Shown in pieces: positions 1 to 9,591 of a DNA stretch of 64,000 nucleotides. Position 1 is the first letter of the stretch; every line of letters begins with the position of its first letter. A program made the position numbers and the translations under genes. The notes beneath the pieces were generated by a model that saw nothing but the letters and a program-made list of their open reading frames with translations, was not told the DNA's origin and ran no database searches. Source of the stretch: Thermococcus alcaliphilus (lineage in GTDB: Archaea; Methanobacteriota_B; Thermococci; Thermococcales; Thermococcaceae); NCBI RefSeq assembly GCF_024054535.1, contig NZ_JAMXLV010000020.1, forward strand, positions 186,001 to 250,000, read 5' to 3'.

Positions 1-450
1 CCTCATGACAAGGGCGTTCAATGCAACAAAGCTCACACCATGGAAAAGCTCCCACTCTGCATCTGCCGCATAGGCAAGATATCTCGTAGCGTCGCTTGGC
101 CAGGCATCGGTCATCTTCTCAACGCCTACAACGGCAACAACATCTTCAAGACCGCTCATAACAGCTTTTACTCCCTCTTGGACTGCAGCTCCACCGCTTG
201 CACACGCTGCCTCAACTTTAACTGCTGGAATGTTACCAAGACCTGCCCAATCAGCTATTAATGCCCCAAGGTTTTCCTGTTCAACGAATGAACCAGAAGC
301 CATGTTGCCAACATAAAGTGAATCCACCTTATCAACGCCCGCATCTTCCATGGCATTGAGCAAAGCTTCAACGGCTAAATCCCTAAGGGCGAGCCTCCAG
401 TGCTCTCCAACCGGAGTCAATCCCACACCAATAATCACTGGCTTCCTCAT
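1..450 (-). CDS. Thiolase (acetyl-CoA acetyltransferase type), 5' part only
   Basis: The reading frame starts at the ATG at 450 and runs open to the left edge, giving 150 residues; the C-terminal part with the catalytic His and second Cys lies outside the window. The N-terminus reads MRKPVIIGVGLTPVGEHW, and the thiolase nucleophile region is seen as VEAACASGGAAVQ. In archaea this thiolase type lies beside HMG-CoA synthase and supplies acetoacetyl-CoA for the mevalonate pathway; the two proteins and a small OB-fold protein (DUF35) are known to form a channelling complex. It begins 10 bp after the HMG-CoA synthase stop, so the two are surely one operon. The DUF35 gene is expected just left of the window but cannot be seen. 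Confidence 0.9.
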   Translation of the reverse strand, partial: MRKPVIIGVGLTPVGEHWRLALRDLAVEALLNAMEDAGVDKVDSLYVGNMASGSFVEQENLGALIADWAGLGNIPAVKVEAACASGGAAVQEGVKAVMSGLEDVVAVVGVEKMTDAWPSDATRYLAYAADAEWELFHGVSFVALNALVMR

Positions 451-460
451 TTTAACCACC

Positions 461-1513
461 TCACAAGATGTACTTACCTCTGTGCTTTGCATATAAGGCA
501 TAATCGATGTATTTCTTCCTGTTTACGTAATCCATGGTCTTTGGCGCTAGGTCTCTCTTTTCTTCAATTGCATCCTGCACCACTAAGCTGAACGCATCGC
601 TACCTGCACCGCTTCCAAAGCTTACCCAGAGAATCCTGTCTCCCGGCTTCGCTATGTCCAAAACCGCTGAAATGCCAACTAACGTAGCACCGCTGTATGT
701 GTTTCCTATTATTCCACTTAACAGTCCCGGAAGGACTTTTTCTTTGGGGATTCCGAGAATCTTTGCGGCTGTGAGTGGGAACTTAACGTTTGGCTGGTGG
801 AAGACAGCGTAGTCAAAATCGCTTGGCGAATAGCCCAGCTCTTCCATTAAGCCCTTTGCGGCGCTTATTATCTGGTGGAAGTAAGCAGGCTCTCCAGTGA
901 ATCTATTCCCATGCCTTGGATAGTGCTCGTGCTGTCTTCTCCAGAAATCTGGAGTGTCGGTTACGTAGGAATAGCTTCCCTCAAAATAAGCAACGGTTTC
1001 TGAGCTCTTCTCACCAACGATATAAGCGGCTCCTCCGGCGGATGCAGTAAATTCTAAGTGATCACCGGGTCTTCCTTGAGAAGTGTCGGCACCAATTGCC
1101 ATTGCATATTTTGCCATTCCACTCCCAACAAAACCAATAGCTGCTTGTAAGGCTTCAGTTCCAGCTTTACATGCAAATTCAAAATCTGCAGCATCTAAAT
1201 CTGGGGTTGCTCCAATTGCCTCAGCAATAACAGTTGCAGAAGGTTTGACTGCATAGGGCTTGGATTCGGTTCCAAACCACAATGCTCTAATTTCTCTTGG
1301 GTCGATTTGAGCTCTTTTAAGAGCATTTCTTGCCGCTTCAATTCCTATTGTTATGGCATCTTCATCCAAATTGTTTACGGACTTTTCCTGAATGGGGAAG
1401 CTGCTTACTCCCCAAACCCTTCCGATCTCCTCGTTTTTAATTCTGTACATTGGTACATAGGCACCATAACCAACAATTCCGACATCCTTTATTGGCTTCA
1501 GCAGTCTTCTCAT
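461..1513 (-). CDS. Hydroxymethylglutaryl-CoA synthase
   Basis: 350 residues, the usual length for the archaeal enzyme. It condenses acetyl-CoA with acetoacetyl-CoA to HMG-CoA, the committed input to the mevalonate pathway and hence to archaeal isoprenoid lipids. The active-site Cys is in [12 protein letters not shown] (about residue 115) and the catalytic His in [11 protein letters not shown] (about 239), with the family N-terminus [15 protein letters not shown]. The ATG is preceded by AAAGGTGA at good spacing. It is the first gene of the operon with the thiolase. The family is shared with KAS III enzymes, but the motifs and the thiolase neighbour make HMG-CoA synthase the clear choice. Confidence 0.95.
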   Translation of the reverse strand: MRRLLKPIKDVGIVGYGAYVPMYRIKNEEIGRVWGVSSFPIQEKSVNNLDEDAITIGIEAARNALKRAQIDPREIRALWFGTESKPYAVKPSATVIAEAIGATPDLDAADFEFACKAGTEALQAAIGFVGSGMAKYAMAIGADTSQGRPGDHLEFTASAGGAAYIVGEKSSETVAYFEGSYSYVTDTPDFWRRQHEHYPRHGNRFTGEPAYFHQIISAAKGLMEELGYSPSDFDYAVFHQPNVKFPLTAAKILGIPKEKVLPGLLSGIIGNTYSGATLVGISAVLDIAKPGDRILWVSFGSGAGSDAFSLVVQDAIEEKRDLAPKTMDYVNRKKYIDYALYAKHRGKYIL

Positions 1514-1572
1514 TGGGCATCACCTTTCCAAAAGATTAGCTTAAATGTGTTCTCTCGAAGGTTAAGGGTGTA

Positions 1573-1583
1573 CATTATAAAAG
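1573..1583 (-). promoter_or_regulatory. TATA box of the HMG-CoA synthase/thiolase operon
   Basis: On the minus strand the element reads CTTTTATAATG, about 60 bp before the start codon at 1513. A start of transcription about 25 nt downstream would leave a leader of roughly 40 nt holding the ribosome binding site. Confidence 0.55.
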
Positions 1584-1701
1584 CCTTTCGGTAAATGTGT
1601 AACGTTTTTTCGACAATTAGCGATAAGAGCATATCACGGAGTAGGTTTAAAAGCTCAACTCTTTTATACTTCTTCAACAAAGAATAAAAAAGGTGATGCT
1701 C

Positions 1702-2946
1702 ATGAAAGCATACATAAGCGAAAATGTGCAGGGTATTTACGCCTTTGATGGAGAAGGCAACCTAATAGGAAAAAGGATCTTCACGGAAAAACCGGAGATT
1801 GCACTTGATAAGCTCCTAAAGGGGGAGGTTACAGAAGACCTCACTACCCTCTTGGAAGAATTGAAAGAAAAAGGATACTCAAGTTTTGTGTTTGAACACC
1901 CAGGGCTAAGCAGGAACGTGAGGGAACTTGGCTTCGAATCTGAATTTGAATTCCCCAACTTAGCTGGAGAGAGGCTCAGAGAGAACCCGGAGGAGTTTCT
2001 GGGAAAAGAATGGTTCGAAAGATACTTCACTGTGGGAGTGGCCTTAACTAGAATTAGAATACAGGAGCAGAGCGGTGCAAGGGATAAAATGATAATTCAG
2101 GCTATAGAAGCGCTAGATGACATTGACAAGGTCATAAATCTTCTCGTCTCTAGACTAAGGGAGTGGTACTCGCTTCACTTCCCAGAGCTTGATGAACTTT
2201 TGCCCAAACACCCTCAGTACGTGAGTTTTGTTAAGAGCATTGGACACAGAGAGAACATCACAAAAGAGAACCTAGAATCCCTTGGATTGAGTGAAAACAA
2301 GATAGCAAAGATTCTCGAAGCAAAGGAGAAAACTATGGGAGCATGGATGGATGAGAAGGACATTAGGGTTATCCAAGACTTAGCAAAAGAAATTGACGAT
2401 CTGTACAAGTTGAGAAGTGAGATCGAAGATTACATAGACAAGGCAATGGACGACGTTGCTCCAAACTTAAAAGCCTTGGTAGGGGCAAAATTAGCTGCAA
2501 GGCTGATAAGCCTCGCTGGAGGATTAAAAGAACTCGCAATGATGCCTGCCTCAACGATTCAAGTTCTCGGTGCAGAGAAAGCCCTCTTCAGACACTTAAG
2601 GAGCGGTGCAAAGCCGCCAAAGCACGGGGTAATCTACCAGTATCCAGCTATCAACAAGTCCCCATGGTGGCAGAGGGGTAAAATTGCAAGGGCTTTGGCT
2701 GGAAAACTGGCAATAGCTGCTAGGGTGGACTACTTCTCCGGCGAATACATAGCTGAGGAGCTCAAGAAGGAGATTGAGGCAAGAATCAAGGAGATCAAGG
2801 AGAAATACCCCAACCCACCAAAGCGCAAGGAGAAGCCCAAGAAAGAGAAGAAAAAGAAGAGGTTCAAAAAGAAGGAAAAAGGAAAGAAGTTTAAAGGAAA
2901 AGAGAAGAAGAAAAAGAAAAGCAAAGAGGGAAGCAGAAGGAGGTGA
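1702..2946 (+). CDS. nop5: Nop5 (Nop56/58) subunit of box C/D RNP
   Basis: Scaffold of the archaeal box C/D ribonucleoprotein that directs 2'-O-methylation of rRNA and tRNA. It binds L7Ae/sRNA through its C-terminal NOP domain, seen as GAKLAARLISLAGGLKELA and the following GAEKALFRHLR. The N-terminal domain binds fibrillarin and a long coiled coil (about 120-230) dimerises it. The last 45 residues are a very basic Lys-rich tail (KKEKKKKRFKKKEKGKK and on), common in hyperthermophilic Nop5. I chose the ATG at 1702, 5 nt after AGGTGA; an upstream GTG (1693) and ATG (1696) overlap that site. Five bases separate its stop from the fibrillarin start, so the two partners are co-transcribed. Confidence 0.97.
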   Translation: MKAYISENVQGIYAFDGEGNLIGKRIFTEKPEIALDKLLKGEVTEDLTTLLEELKEKGYSSFVFEHPGLSRNVRELGFESEFEFPNLAGERLRENPEEFLGKEWFERYFTVGVALTRIRIQEQSGARDKMIIQAIEALDDIDKVINLLVSRLREWYSLHFPELDELLPKHPQYVSFVKSIGHRENITKENLESLGLSENKIAKILEAKEKTMGAWMDEKDIRVIQDLAKEIDDLYKLRSEIEDYIDKAMDDVAPNLKALVGAKLAARLISLAGGLKELAMMPASTIQVLGAEKALFRHLRSGAKPPKHGVIYQYPAINKSPWWQRGKIARALAGKLAIAARVDYFSGEYIAEELKKEIEARIKEIKEKYPNPPKRKEKPKKEKKKKRFKKKEKGKKFKGKEKKKKKSKEGSRRR

Positions 2947-2951
2947 GATAA

Positions 2952-3632
2952 ATGAACGTTAAGAAGCACAAATTCCCCGGCGTTTATGTCGTCATCGAGG
3001 ATGATGGGAGCGAGAGGATAGCAACTAAAAACCTAGTGCCCGGTCAAAAGGTTTATGGTGAGAGGGTTATTAAGTGGGAAGGAGAGGAATACAGGATATG
3101 GAACCCAAATAGATCAAAACTTGCCGCTGCGATCCTTAATGGGCTTAAGAACTTCCCAATAAAGCCCGGAACCAATGTATTATACCTCGGAATAGCAAGC
3201 GGTACGACAGCTTCACACGTAAGTGACATCGTTGGCTGGGAAGGAAAAATATTTGGTATCGAGTTTTCACCAAGAGTCCTCAGAGAGCTAGTCCCCCTCG
3301 TGGAAGAAAGAAGAAACATAGTGCCCATTTTGGGGGATGCAACAAAGCCTGAAGAATACAGGGCTTTGGTGACAAAAGTAGATGTGATCTTTGAGGACGT
3401 TGCCCAGCCAACGCAGGCCAAAATACTAATAGACAACGCAAAAGCCTACCTCAAGAAGGGAGGCTATGGAATGATTGCCATCAAGAGCAGAAGCATTGAC
3501 GTCACGAAAGAGCCGGAAGAGGTGTTCAGAGAAGTAGAGAAGGAGCTCAGCGAATATTTTGAGGTCGTGGAGAGAATCTCCTTAGAGCCATACGAGAAGG
3601 ATCACGCGCTGATAGTTGTGAGAAAGCCTTGA
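2952..3632 (+). CDS. flpA: Fibrillarin-like rRNA/tRNA 2'-O-methyltransferase
   Basis: Catalytic subunit of the box C/D RNP. 226 residues, the standard archaeal length without the GAR tail of eukaryotes. The SAM-binding Rossmann motif I is [20 protein letters not shown] (about residues 74-93), followed by the acidic residue in [15 protein letters not shown]; the catalytic D-K region is [11 protein letters not shown] and [10 protein letters not shown]. The start ATG follows GGAGGTGA within the nop5 tail. A T-rich stretch from about 3633 to 3666 (TTTTCTTC, ATTTTTC, CGTTTTTC) probably ends the nop5-flpA transcript. Confidence 0.97.
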   Translation: MNVKKHKFPGVYVVIEDDGSERIATKNLVPGQKVYGERVIKWEGEEYRIWNPNRSKLAAAILNGLKNFPIKPGTNVLYLGIASGTTASHVSDIVGWEGKIFGIEFSPRVLRELVPLVEERRNIVPILGDATKPEEYRALVTKVDVIFEDVAQPTQAKILIDNAKAYLKKGGYGMIAIKSRSIDVTKEPEEVFREVEKELSEYFEVVERISLEPYEKDHALIVVRKP

Positions 3633-3685
3633 GCTTTTCTTCAAAATTTTTCAACGTTTTTCAAAATGTTATAGAAAGAAAAGAA

Positions 3686-4978
3686 TCAAAGCAATGGGTT
3701 CCTAAACTTTTTGCCTGGGTAGTATGCAACTCCCTCAAGCTCTTCCTCAATTCTAAGGAGCTGGTTGTACTTGGCGTTTCTATCACTCCTTGCTGGAGCA
3801 CCGGTTTTAATCTGGCCTGCATTGAGGGCAACGGCTATGTCGGCAATTGTTGAATCTTCCGTTTCACCAGAGCGGTGGGACACAACAACCCCATAACCCG
3901 CTCTAAAGGCAAGGTAAGCGGCATCAATAGCTTCGCTGAGTGTTCCAATCTGGTTTACCTTGAGGAGCAGAGCGTTTCCAGCGCCCATCTCGATGCCCTT
4001 CTTAAGCCTCTTGACGTTTGTAACGAAGATGTCATCTCCAACGAGCTGGACTTTCTTACCCAGCTCCTTTGTGACCATTGCAAAGCCCTCAAAGTCCTCT
4101 TCTTGGACTGGGTCTTCTATTGAGACTATTGGGTAAGTGGAGATAAGCTCCTTGTAGAGATCGATAAGCTCTTCTCTCGTGTATTCCCTGCCCCCAACGA
4201 CATAAACGTTCTTCTCCTCTTCATAGAACTCACTTGATGCAACATCAAGGGCAAAAGCTATCTCATCTCCGACTTTGTAACCGCTCTCTTCAATAGCCTT
4301 TACGAGGGCATCTAAAGGCTCGGTTACTTCTTTCATCGGTGGTGCAAAGCCTCCTTCATCACCAACGTTAACTGCTAACTTACCATATTTCTCCATGAGA
4401 ATCTTCTTTAGGGTGTGGTATGTCTCGCTTACCATTTGAATGGCTTCTCTAAAGCTCTTCGCACCAACTGGCATGATCATGAACTCCTGAAAGTCTAAAT
4501 CGTTACCCGCATGTGCACCTCCGTTGATAACGTTGCTCATCGGAACAGGCAGAACATAAGCGTTCGCTCCCCCAAGGTAGCGGTAGAGGGGCATTCCAAG
4601 GCTATTGGCTGCGGCTTTTGCAACGGCTAAAGAGACACCAAGAATAGCGTTTGCACCAAGGTTGCTCTTGTTTTCTGTGCCATCGAGCTCGAGCATGAGC
4701 ATGTCTATGTCTCTCTGAAGCGTAACGTCCATACCAATTAGCTCGGGAGCGATTATCTTGTTAACGTTCTCAACGGCTCTCTTAACACCCTTTCCGTGGT
4801 ATCTCTTTCCGCCGTCTCTAAGCTCTAGAGCCTCGTGAATTCCCGTTGAGGCTCCACTTGGCACTGCCGCCCTTCCCATAGCGACTGGGGTGTAGACATC
4901 AACCTCAATTGTTGGGTTTCCTCTTGAATCCAAAATTTCCCTTGCCACAATTCCAGTAATTTCGAAGGGGTTTTCCAT
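3686..4978 (-). CDS. eno: Enolase (phosphopyruvate hydratase)
   Basis: Interconverts 2-phosphoglycerate and phosphoenolpyruvate in the modified Embden-Meyerhof pathway and gluconeogenesis. 430 residues from the ATG at 4978, which sits 5 nt after AGGTGA; the GTG at 4987 overlaps that site and is rejected. Family marks: [15 protein letters not shown] at the N-terminus, [15 protein letters not shown], the metal ligands around ALDVASSEF and [14 protein letters not shown], catalytic Lys in [14 protein letters not shown], and [14 protein letters not shown]. It is convergent with flpA and 45 bp downstream of the M48 protease gene. No Thermococcales glycolytic motif is seen upstream. Confidence 0.97.
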   Translation of the reverse strand: MENPFEITGIVAREILDSRGNPTIEVDVYTPVAMGRAAVPSGASTGIHEALELRDGGKRYHGKGVKRAVENVNKIIAPELIGMDVTLQRDIDMLMLELDGTENKSNLGANAILGVSLAVAKAAANSLGMPLYRYLGGANAYVLPVPMSNVINGGAHAGNDLDFQEFMIMPVGAKSFREAIQMVSETYHTLKKILMEKYGKLAVNVGDEGGFAPPMKEVTEPLDALVKAIEESGYKVGDEIAFALDVASSEFYEEEKNVYVVGGREYTREELIDLYKELISTYPIVSIEDPVQEEDFEGFAMVTKELGKKVQLVGDDIFVTNVKRLKKGIEMGAGNALLLKVNQIGTLSEAIDAAYLAFRAGYGVVVSHRSGETEDSTIADIAVALNAGQIKTGAPARSDRNAKYNQLLRIEEELEGVAYYPGKKFRNPLL

Positions 4979-5023
4979 TGCTTTCACCTCGGGTGATATT
5001 TGAGGTTTCTCTTTAAAGCTTTT

Positions 5024-6211
5024 TCACACAACCGGCGAGTGATCCACATTTTCATTCTCTGCAGAACACTTGCGGTATAGGTTCTCAAGTCTTTCCTCAA
5101 TAGAGGGGTGATAGTTGAAAAAGTTGAACCACTTTGGAGTATTGCTCGGAATTTTGTTAAATCTAGCGATCTTTTGAAGAGCCGAGAACATTGCCTCCGT
5201 CCCCACAACCCTTGCAGCATATTCATCAGCCTTGAATTCATTTCTGAACGAAACATACCCTCCAAAAACGTAGAAGTATCCTATATACAGTATAGCGAAT
5301 ATCCCCACGAGTAGCACAAACGTTATCCTGAAGCCCATATTAACAAGAGAAAAGTTAAAAAACTCTTCCAAACGATCCAGGCCTTCAATGAAGCCAACAG
5401 CAATTGGAAACCATCCAAATGACACGGCAAAGTTTATCCAGAGGTGTTTTCCTTTTATGTGGCCTATTTCATGGGCAAGTATGGCCTTTACCTCCTCTGG
5501 CGTGAAGTTAGCAAGTAGAGGCTTTGTCAGGGTGATATACCTCCAAAACGGGAGGATTCCAGAAACCATTGCATTCACCTCTTCTCCACCAACTATCCTA
5601 ACTCCCCTTACCTTGATTCCCAGAGAGGAACAAAACTCCAGAAGGTCTTTTTCTACCTCTTCATTTTTCTCTGCTTTTTCATAGAGCATAGAGATGTAAG
5701 GAAGGAATATATAAATGGCAAAAAGATAAACTGCAAAAGATAGGGCAGTTAAAGGCATACTGTCTCCTATCTTATCGGACAGAAAGAACCAATACAAGAG
5801 AGGCCATGAAAGCATCAAGCAAATGAATACTACAAGCATCAATACAACTCTCCAAGCGGGGATCTCCTCGGAACCAGGCACTTTTGGGACAACTTTTCTC
5901 TCAAAATTTACGTAAATCAAGGTAATAATGATTATGGCCAAAATACCCGGGCCAGAGAAAACTCCCAAAAATACTATAGGTTCTAGTTTGGAGTTTTCAA
6001 ATCTGGCCAACAACGAATCAATACCTTCAAAGCCGAGAACCAAAAATGTGGATACCATAAGAATTAAAGCCAGACCTATAGAAATTAGCTCTCTTTTAAT
6101 TAGTTTATATTTGAGCTCTTCCTCGGGTCGTTCTTCCTTCAAGACTCCTCTTCCGATAACCCAAGCAATTGGGATCGCGAGCAGTGGAAGAAATAGTGCT
6201 TCCCACTCCAT
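5024..6211 (-). CDS. M48-family membrane zinc metalloprotease
   Basis: 395 residues with the gluzincin motif in AILAHEIGHIKGKHLW and a third ligand in RNEFKADEYAARVVGTEA (E in NEFKADEYA), as in HtpX and Ste24 peptidases. Several hydrophobic spans are seen: one at the N-terminus, a pair at about 40-110, a pair at about 120-180 and a pair flanking the protease domain. Such enzymes degrade or clip membrane proteins on the cytoplasmic face. The substrate cannot be inferred. The start ATG has GAGGTGGGG just upstream. It could be named htpX-like, but the extra N-terminal membrane segments differ from classical HtpX of about 290 residues. Confidence 0.88.
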   Translation of the reverse strand: MEWEALFLPLLAIPIAWVIGRGVLKEERPEEELKYKLIKRELISIGLALILMVSTFLVLGFEGIDSLLARFENSKLEPIVFLGVFSGPGILAIIIITLIYVNFERKVVPKVPGSEEIPAWRVVLMLVVFICLMLSWPLLYWFFLSDKIGDSMPLTALSFAVYLFAIYIFLPYISMLYEKAEKNEEVEKDLLEFCSSLGIKVRGVRIVGGEEVNAMVSGILPFWRYITLTKPLLANFTPEEVKAILAHEIGHIKGKHLWINFAVSFGWFPIAVGFIEGLDRLEEFFNFSLVNMGFRITFVLLVGIFAILYIGYFYVFGGYVSFRNEFKADEYAARVVGTEAMFSALQKIARFNKIPSNTPKWFNFFNYHPSIEERLENLYRKCSAENENVDHSPVV

Positions 6212-6304
6212 ATAATCCCCACCTCAAGAAGAACTCCATCTAACGTTTTTTAAAGTTTACTTTATTAAGTAGTATAAAAAGAAAGTTAAGATAAAAGGAA
6301 AGGT

Positions 6305-7754
6305 TCAACCGAGTTCAAAAGCCGTTTCAAATTCCTTATCCACAGGCTCTGCAGAAGTCAAAAGACTAACAAGCACCATGACAACTGCTGAGACGAGTGC
6401 ACCACTAACGTAAATGTACTCCCAGTAGCTGAAGCTCACTATCCCAGTTATTCCAACAACCGCCGCTAATGAACCCGCTATCATTCCAAGTAAAGCCCCT
6501 TCTTTTGTTGCCCTTTTCCAATAGATTCCGAGTATCAACGGCACAAAGACTCCCGAGGTATAGATGTCGTAGGAGTATATAAGGAGCTCAACTATTCCCT
6601 GAATCGTAAGCGCTGCCACAAGCGCCAAAAGGCCTATGATTATTGTAGTCACTATTGAAAGTTTTAGCAACTTTTTATCCTCTGCTTCTGGTTCTATAAA
6701 GCTCTGGTAAAAGTCTTTAACTACGTGAGAGGTTGCTGCTGATAATAGGGAATCGGCAGTACTCATCACTGCAGCGAGGATTGCGGCAACGAATATTGCT
6801 CCCACTCCACTTCCAAACACTGTGATCACTAGTTTCGGCACTGCAGTCTTTGGTGAATCGATTATCGCTTGAGGATCATTAGAAAGGGCCAGTGCAAGCA
6901 TTCCTGCAAGAGCTGGAAGGAATGACAAAGCCATAAGCAAGATTCCACTGTAAATTGCTCCCATTCTTGCAGTCTTCTCGTCTTTTGATGCAAAGAGCCT
7001 CTGGTAAAAGTCTTGCCCTATTAGAGTATACATCACCGTTGCTGCTAACGTTAGGGCAAAGAGCGAAACCCCAAGTGACATGAAGTTGAAGTATTCTCCG
7101 CTTGCTTGAGGCAGATTTGGAATTGATGAAAGACTCACTTTTAAGCCGTCAAAGCCGCCCACTTTGTTTAACCCAAGAACCACTGCAACCAAAACGCCAA
7201 TGCTACCAAGTATTATTTGAATAAAATCTGTCAATGCCACAGCCCATAACCCCGAGAAGGCAGTGTAGGCTATGAAAATTAACGTGGCAAATACTGCTCC
7301 AGCAGTTCCCGGCAATCCTATGGCTTCAAACACTGCCGATGCTGCCCACACCTGCGCCCCAAGTATACCCACAAGGGCTAAAAGCGATAGCGTTGCTGCC
7401 AAAAGCCTTATTGCCTTACTCTTATAGCGCATCTCTAAGACATCTGGGACTGTGTACAAGGCCAAAGCACGCATAGGCTTTGCAAGGGTTATACCCAAGA
7501 GAAGAAGTCCCAGACCGCAGGCAAAACCGTACCAAATTCCTCCTAACCCGTAGGTGGCTCCCCAGCTAGCTCCTCCAAGGATGAAAGCCACCACCATAGT
7601 GAGTGGCTGCCAAAGTTGCGGTAGTTAATGCTAATCCAAGCCTTCTCCCGGCCACCAAAAAGTCGGCCGAGGTTTTAATGTACTTCCTTGCATACGCTGA
7701 AACTCCTAGCATTGCTCCCATGTACAAAACAAGTGTCGTCCAAACTACGCTCAT
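6305..7754 (-). pseudogene. Sodium:solute symporter (SSS family), interrupted by a frameshift
   Basis: Two overlapping frames together make one SSS transporter of about 480 residues. The upstream piece starts at the ATG at 7754 (5 nt after GAGGTG) and reads MSVVWTTLVLYMGAMLGVSAYAR, then AGRRLGLALTTATLAATHYGGG. The downstream piece continues in the +1 frame with FILGGASWGATYGLGGIWYG and about 12 further membrane spans, including the family motif around GSGVGAIFVAAILAAVMSTADSLLSAATSHVVKDFYQ. The change of frame falls at the A triplet at 7584-7586 (TTT on the coding strand), where one base fewer would restore the frame. It may be a sequencing error, a recent loss of function, or a translational frameshift. 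The downstream part could not work alone. The substrate (proline, pantothenate, sugar or other) cannot be told. Confidence 0.85.
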
Positions 7755-8102
7755 TTTTCTGCACCTCTTGAAAGTACAAACCAAAGAGCTTTGAAAGATA
7801 TTTAAAGTTTTTGGAAGAAAAATTGACAAAATGACAAAAAACGTCAAAACAAGAGTACCCACTCATTATGATTTCCATATGTTTTAAGCCCAAAAAAATT
7901 TGCTGGCAAAAGATTAAGAATGCAGCAAGAGCATTGTAATATAGCTCCCAAAATTGGAATGTCCTTGATTTAATTACAACACTAACATCCAATATATGAC
8001 ACAAGTTACAAAACAAAACCGAAAATCTTAAATATTCTACAATCCTTATGTTACTGGGTGTGATAGGACTAGTATTATTACTTTTTCTAGGGGGTGAGAG
8101 CA
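7755..8102. other. Intergenic region between symporter and archaellum locus
   Basis: No gene is seen. It holds the divergent promoters: the symporter promoter on the left and, for the rightward regulator gene, a TATA-like CTTAAATATT at 8027-8036, which would place transcription start near 8058 and leave a leader of about 45 nt. Confidence 0.5.
7797..7850 (-). promoter_or_regulatory. Promoter and tandem-repeat site upstream of the symporter
   Basis: The minus strand holds a TATA box CTTTAAATATC (7797-7807) about 45 bp before the ATG at 7754. Just upstream of it, at 7824-7839, lie two perfect tandem copies of TGACAAAA (plus-strand reading), followed by CGTCAA at 7842-7847, an inverted half-site. 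A position upstream of the TATA box fits an activator. The regulator is unknown. Confidence 0.4.
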
Positions 8103-8429
8103 GTGGGGCTGATAATTGACCCGCATGTGTTACGATCATTACACAGAAGCGAGCTAAGGAAAAGGATACTCTTTTATCTAAACGAGATTTATCCTTCTGG
8201 GACTTATCTTTCGGAGATTGCCAGGGTTGTCAGATCTGATCCCTCAAACGTAAAGGGTGCCCTTGTTGGCATGGGTAACAGATACAATGGAGAAAGCTCT
8301 CTCGTTTATCTTGGGCTTGTTGAAGAGGTCAATCAAAACGGTTTTCGGTACTACAGGTTAACCGAATACGGAAAAAAAGTTGTAGAATTTCTAAAAACCT
8401 ATCAAACATACTACACCAGATTTATGTGA
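8103..8429 (+). CDS. earA: Winged-helix transcription regulator, EarA-like archaellum activator
   Basis: 108 residues from the GTG at 8103, which lies 5 nt after GGGGGTGA; the in-frame GTG at 8094 is inside that site. The sequence LRKRILFYLNEIYPSGTYLSEIARVVRSDPSNVKGALVGMG is a helix-turn-helix and the following LVYLGLVEEVNQNGFRYYRLTEYGKKVVEFL is the wing. EarA of Methanococcus activates the fla operon, and Thermococcales carry homologues beside their fla genes. The position directly before the archaellum genes supports the name. The assignment is from memory of the family and context, not an alignment. Confidence 0.75.
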   Translation: MGLIIDPHVLRSLHRSELRKRILFYLNEIYPSGTYLSEIARVVRSDPSNVKGALVGMGNRYNGESSLVYLGLVEEVNQNGFRYYRLTEYGKKVVEFLKTYQTYYTRFM

Positions 8430-8439
8430 GGTGCCAAAG

Positions 8440-9402
8440 ATGGAAGATCAAATAAAAAAGTTTGACTTTAATCTGGAAACCCTAATTGATTTCTCTTTCT
8501 TTAATGTAATAAAGATAGGTCTTGAATTGGGAGTCTTTAAAAATATTGACAAAGCTAAAACCCTTGAGGAGCTTTTAAATTCAATAGATGTTCAAAATAA
8601 GCCCTATCTAAAATCACTCCTTAGCACATACTACGATCTCGGCATTATAGAGATTAACGAGATGGGAATAAGCAGTAAAAAATTCCTGAGGACGTTTCTT
8701 CTCGAATACGATAAGTTAAAGGATATAATTCCGGAATGGATTCCAATACAGGATAAGATCGTTGAAATGGCTAACTATGCGTTTTTGTCATTCGAAAACT
8801 CCAAGGTGATGATGGACTTTGACAAGGATGCAGACTTCTGGGACATTCGACTTTCGAACCCACTCAACACCCTATACCGGGAAATAATAGCCGAGGTAGG
8901 CAACCTCAGAGATGGCCTTAGAGTTCTTGACTTAGGATGTGGATCGGTTTCCCCAGTGGAGCTCGGAAAATACGTGGGTCCAAACGGTGAATACGTGGGT
9001 ATTGACTTCTCTCCGGGACTTTTAAGCATTGCTCAGCAAAGGGTTAGAGATTTAGGCATGGACTGGGTAAGTTTAAAGGAGATGGACATAAGAAACGCAA
9101 TACCAAAGAGAAAGTATGATGTTGTGATAATGAGCTTCGTGCTTGAGTACATCCCGGAAGTTCACCAGACTGTAGCAAAGGCGCTCGATTTCGTCGATGA
9201 GGGAGGAAAGCTGATAATAGTGGAGCCCTTCAGAGAAAACTTTGAAAACATAGCCGGCTGGGAGTTCTTTGAAAGGCTAACTAAAGAGTTCCACAAGTTC
9301 CCGAGAAAAGCCGATATAGTTGATGCCCTCGAATATTACGGAAAGGAAGCAAGGATAACGGAATACGGTAAGTCCATTCTTGTTCTTGAGCCCCTTTATT
9401 GA
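8440..9402 (+). CDS. SAM-dependent methyltransferase of the archaellum locus
   Basis: 320 residues from the ATG at 8440, placed after GAGGTG; the GTG at 8431 overlaps that site. Motif I is RVLDLGCGSVSPVELGKYVG, followed by the acidic loop YVGIDFSPGLLSIAQQR and motif IV region YDVVIMSFVLEYIPEV, a class I Rossmann methyltransferase. The N-terminal 130 residues are helical and resemble the dimerisation/winged domain of O-methyltransferases. It sits between earA and the archaellin gene. A methyltransferase at this place is known in other Thermococcales, but the substrate (archaellin, glycan or small molecule) is not established. Confidence 0.8.
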   Translation: MEDQIKKFDFNLETLIDFSFFNVIKIGLELGVFKNIDKAKTLEELLNSIDVQNKPYLKSLLSTYYDLGIIEINEMGISSKKFLRTFLLEYDKLKDIIPEWIPIQDKIVEMANYAFLSFENSKVMMDFDKDADFWDIRLSNPLNTLYREIIAEVGNLRDGLRVLDLGCGSVSPVELGKYVGPNGEYVGIDFSPGLLSIAQQRVRDLGMDWVSLKEMDIRNAIPKRKYDVVIMSFVLEYIPEVHQTVAKALDFVDEGGKLIIVEPFRENFENIAGWEFFERLTKEFHKFPRKADIVDALEYYGKEARITEYGKSILVLEPLY

Positions 9403-9476
9403 TTTTTTACTATTCTTCCCAACTTGCATTTTTGCTCATTTGGTTTGCCTCTTTTTATAATTACTACCTGAAGTTA

Positions 9477-9503
9477 GTAGGTACCTACATATGTACCTAC
9501 ATG
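9477..9503. promoter_or_regulatory. Palindromic operator upstream of the archaellin promoter
   Basis: Two overlapping perfect palindromes are present: GTAGGTACCTAC (9477-9488) and TACATATGTA (9486-9495), followed by a further TACCTACATG copy to 9503. The hexamer TACATA, reported as the EarA recognition unit in Methanococcus, occurs on both strands of the second palindrome. The sites lie about 35-60 bp upstream of the archaellin TATA box, where an activator would bind. Confidence 0.6.
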
Positions 9504-9533
9504 TGCAAAAACCAATGTAAAAACAAAAAATTG

Positions 9534-9542
9534 CTTTATATA
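9534..9542 (+). promoter_or_regulatory. TATA box of the archaellum operon
   Basis: CTTTATATA preceded by an A-rich stretch that can act as BRE. Transcription would start near 9566, leaving a leader of about 26 nt that contains the GGAGGTG site of the archaellin gene. Confidence 0.65.
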
Positions 9543-9591
9543 CAAACCTTTCCAGCATATATTGCAAAACTTCCAACGGAGGTGCCAAGAG

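Noticed and set aside
1631-1653. TATCAC before nop5 as a glycolytic motif
   Set aside because: The second half-site GTGATA at the right spacing is absent.
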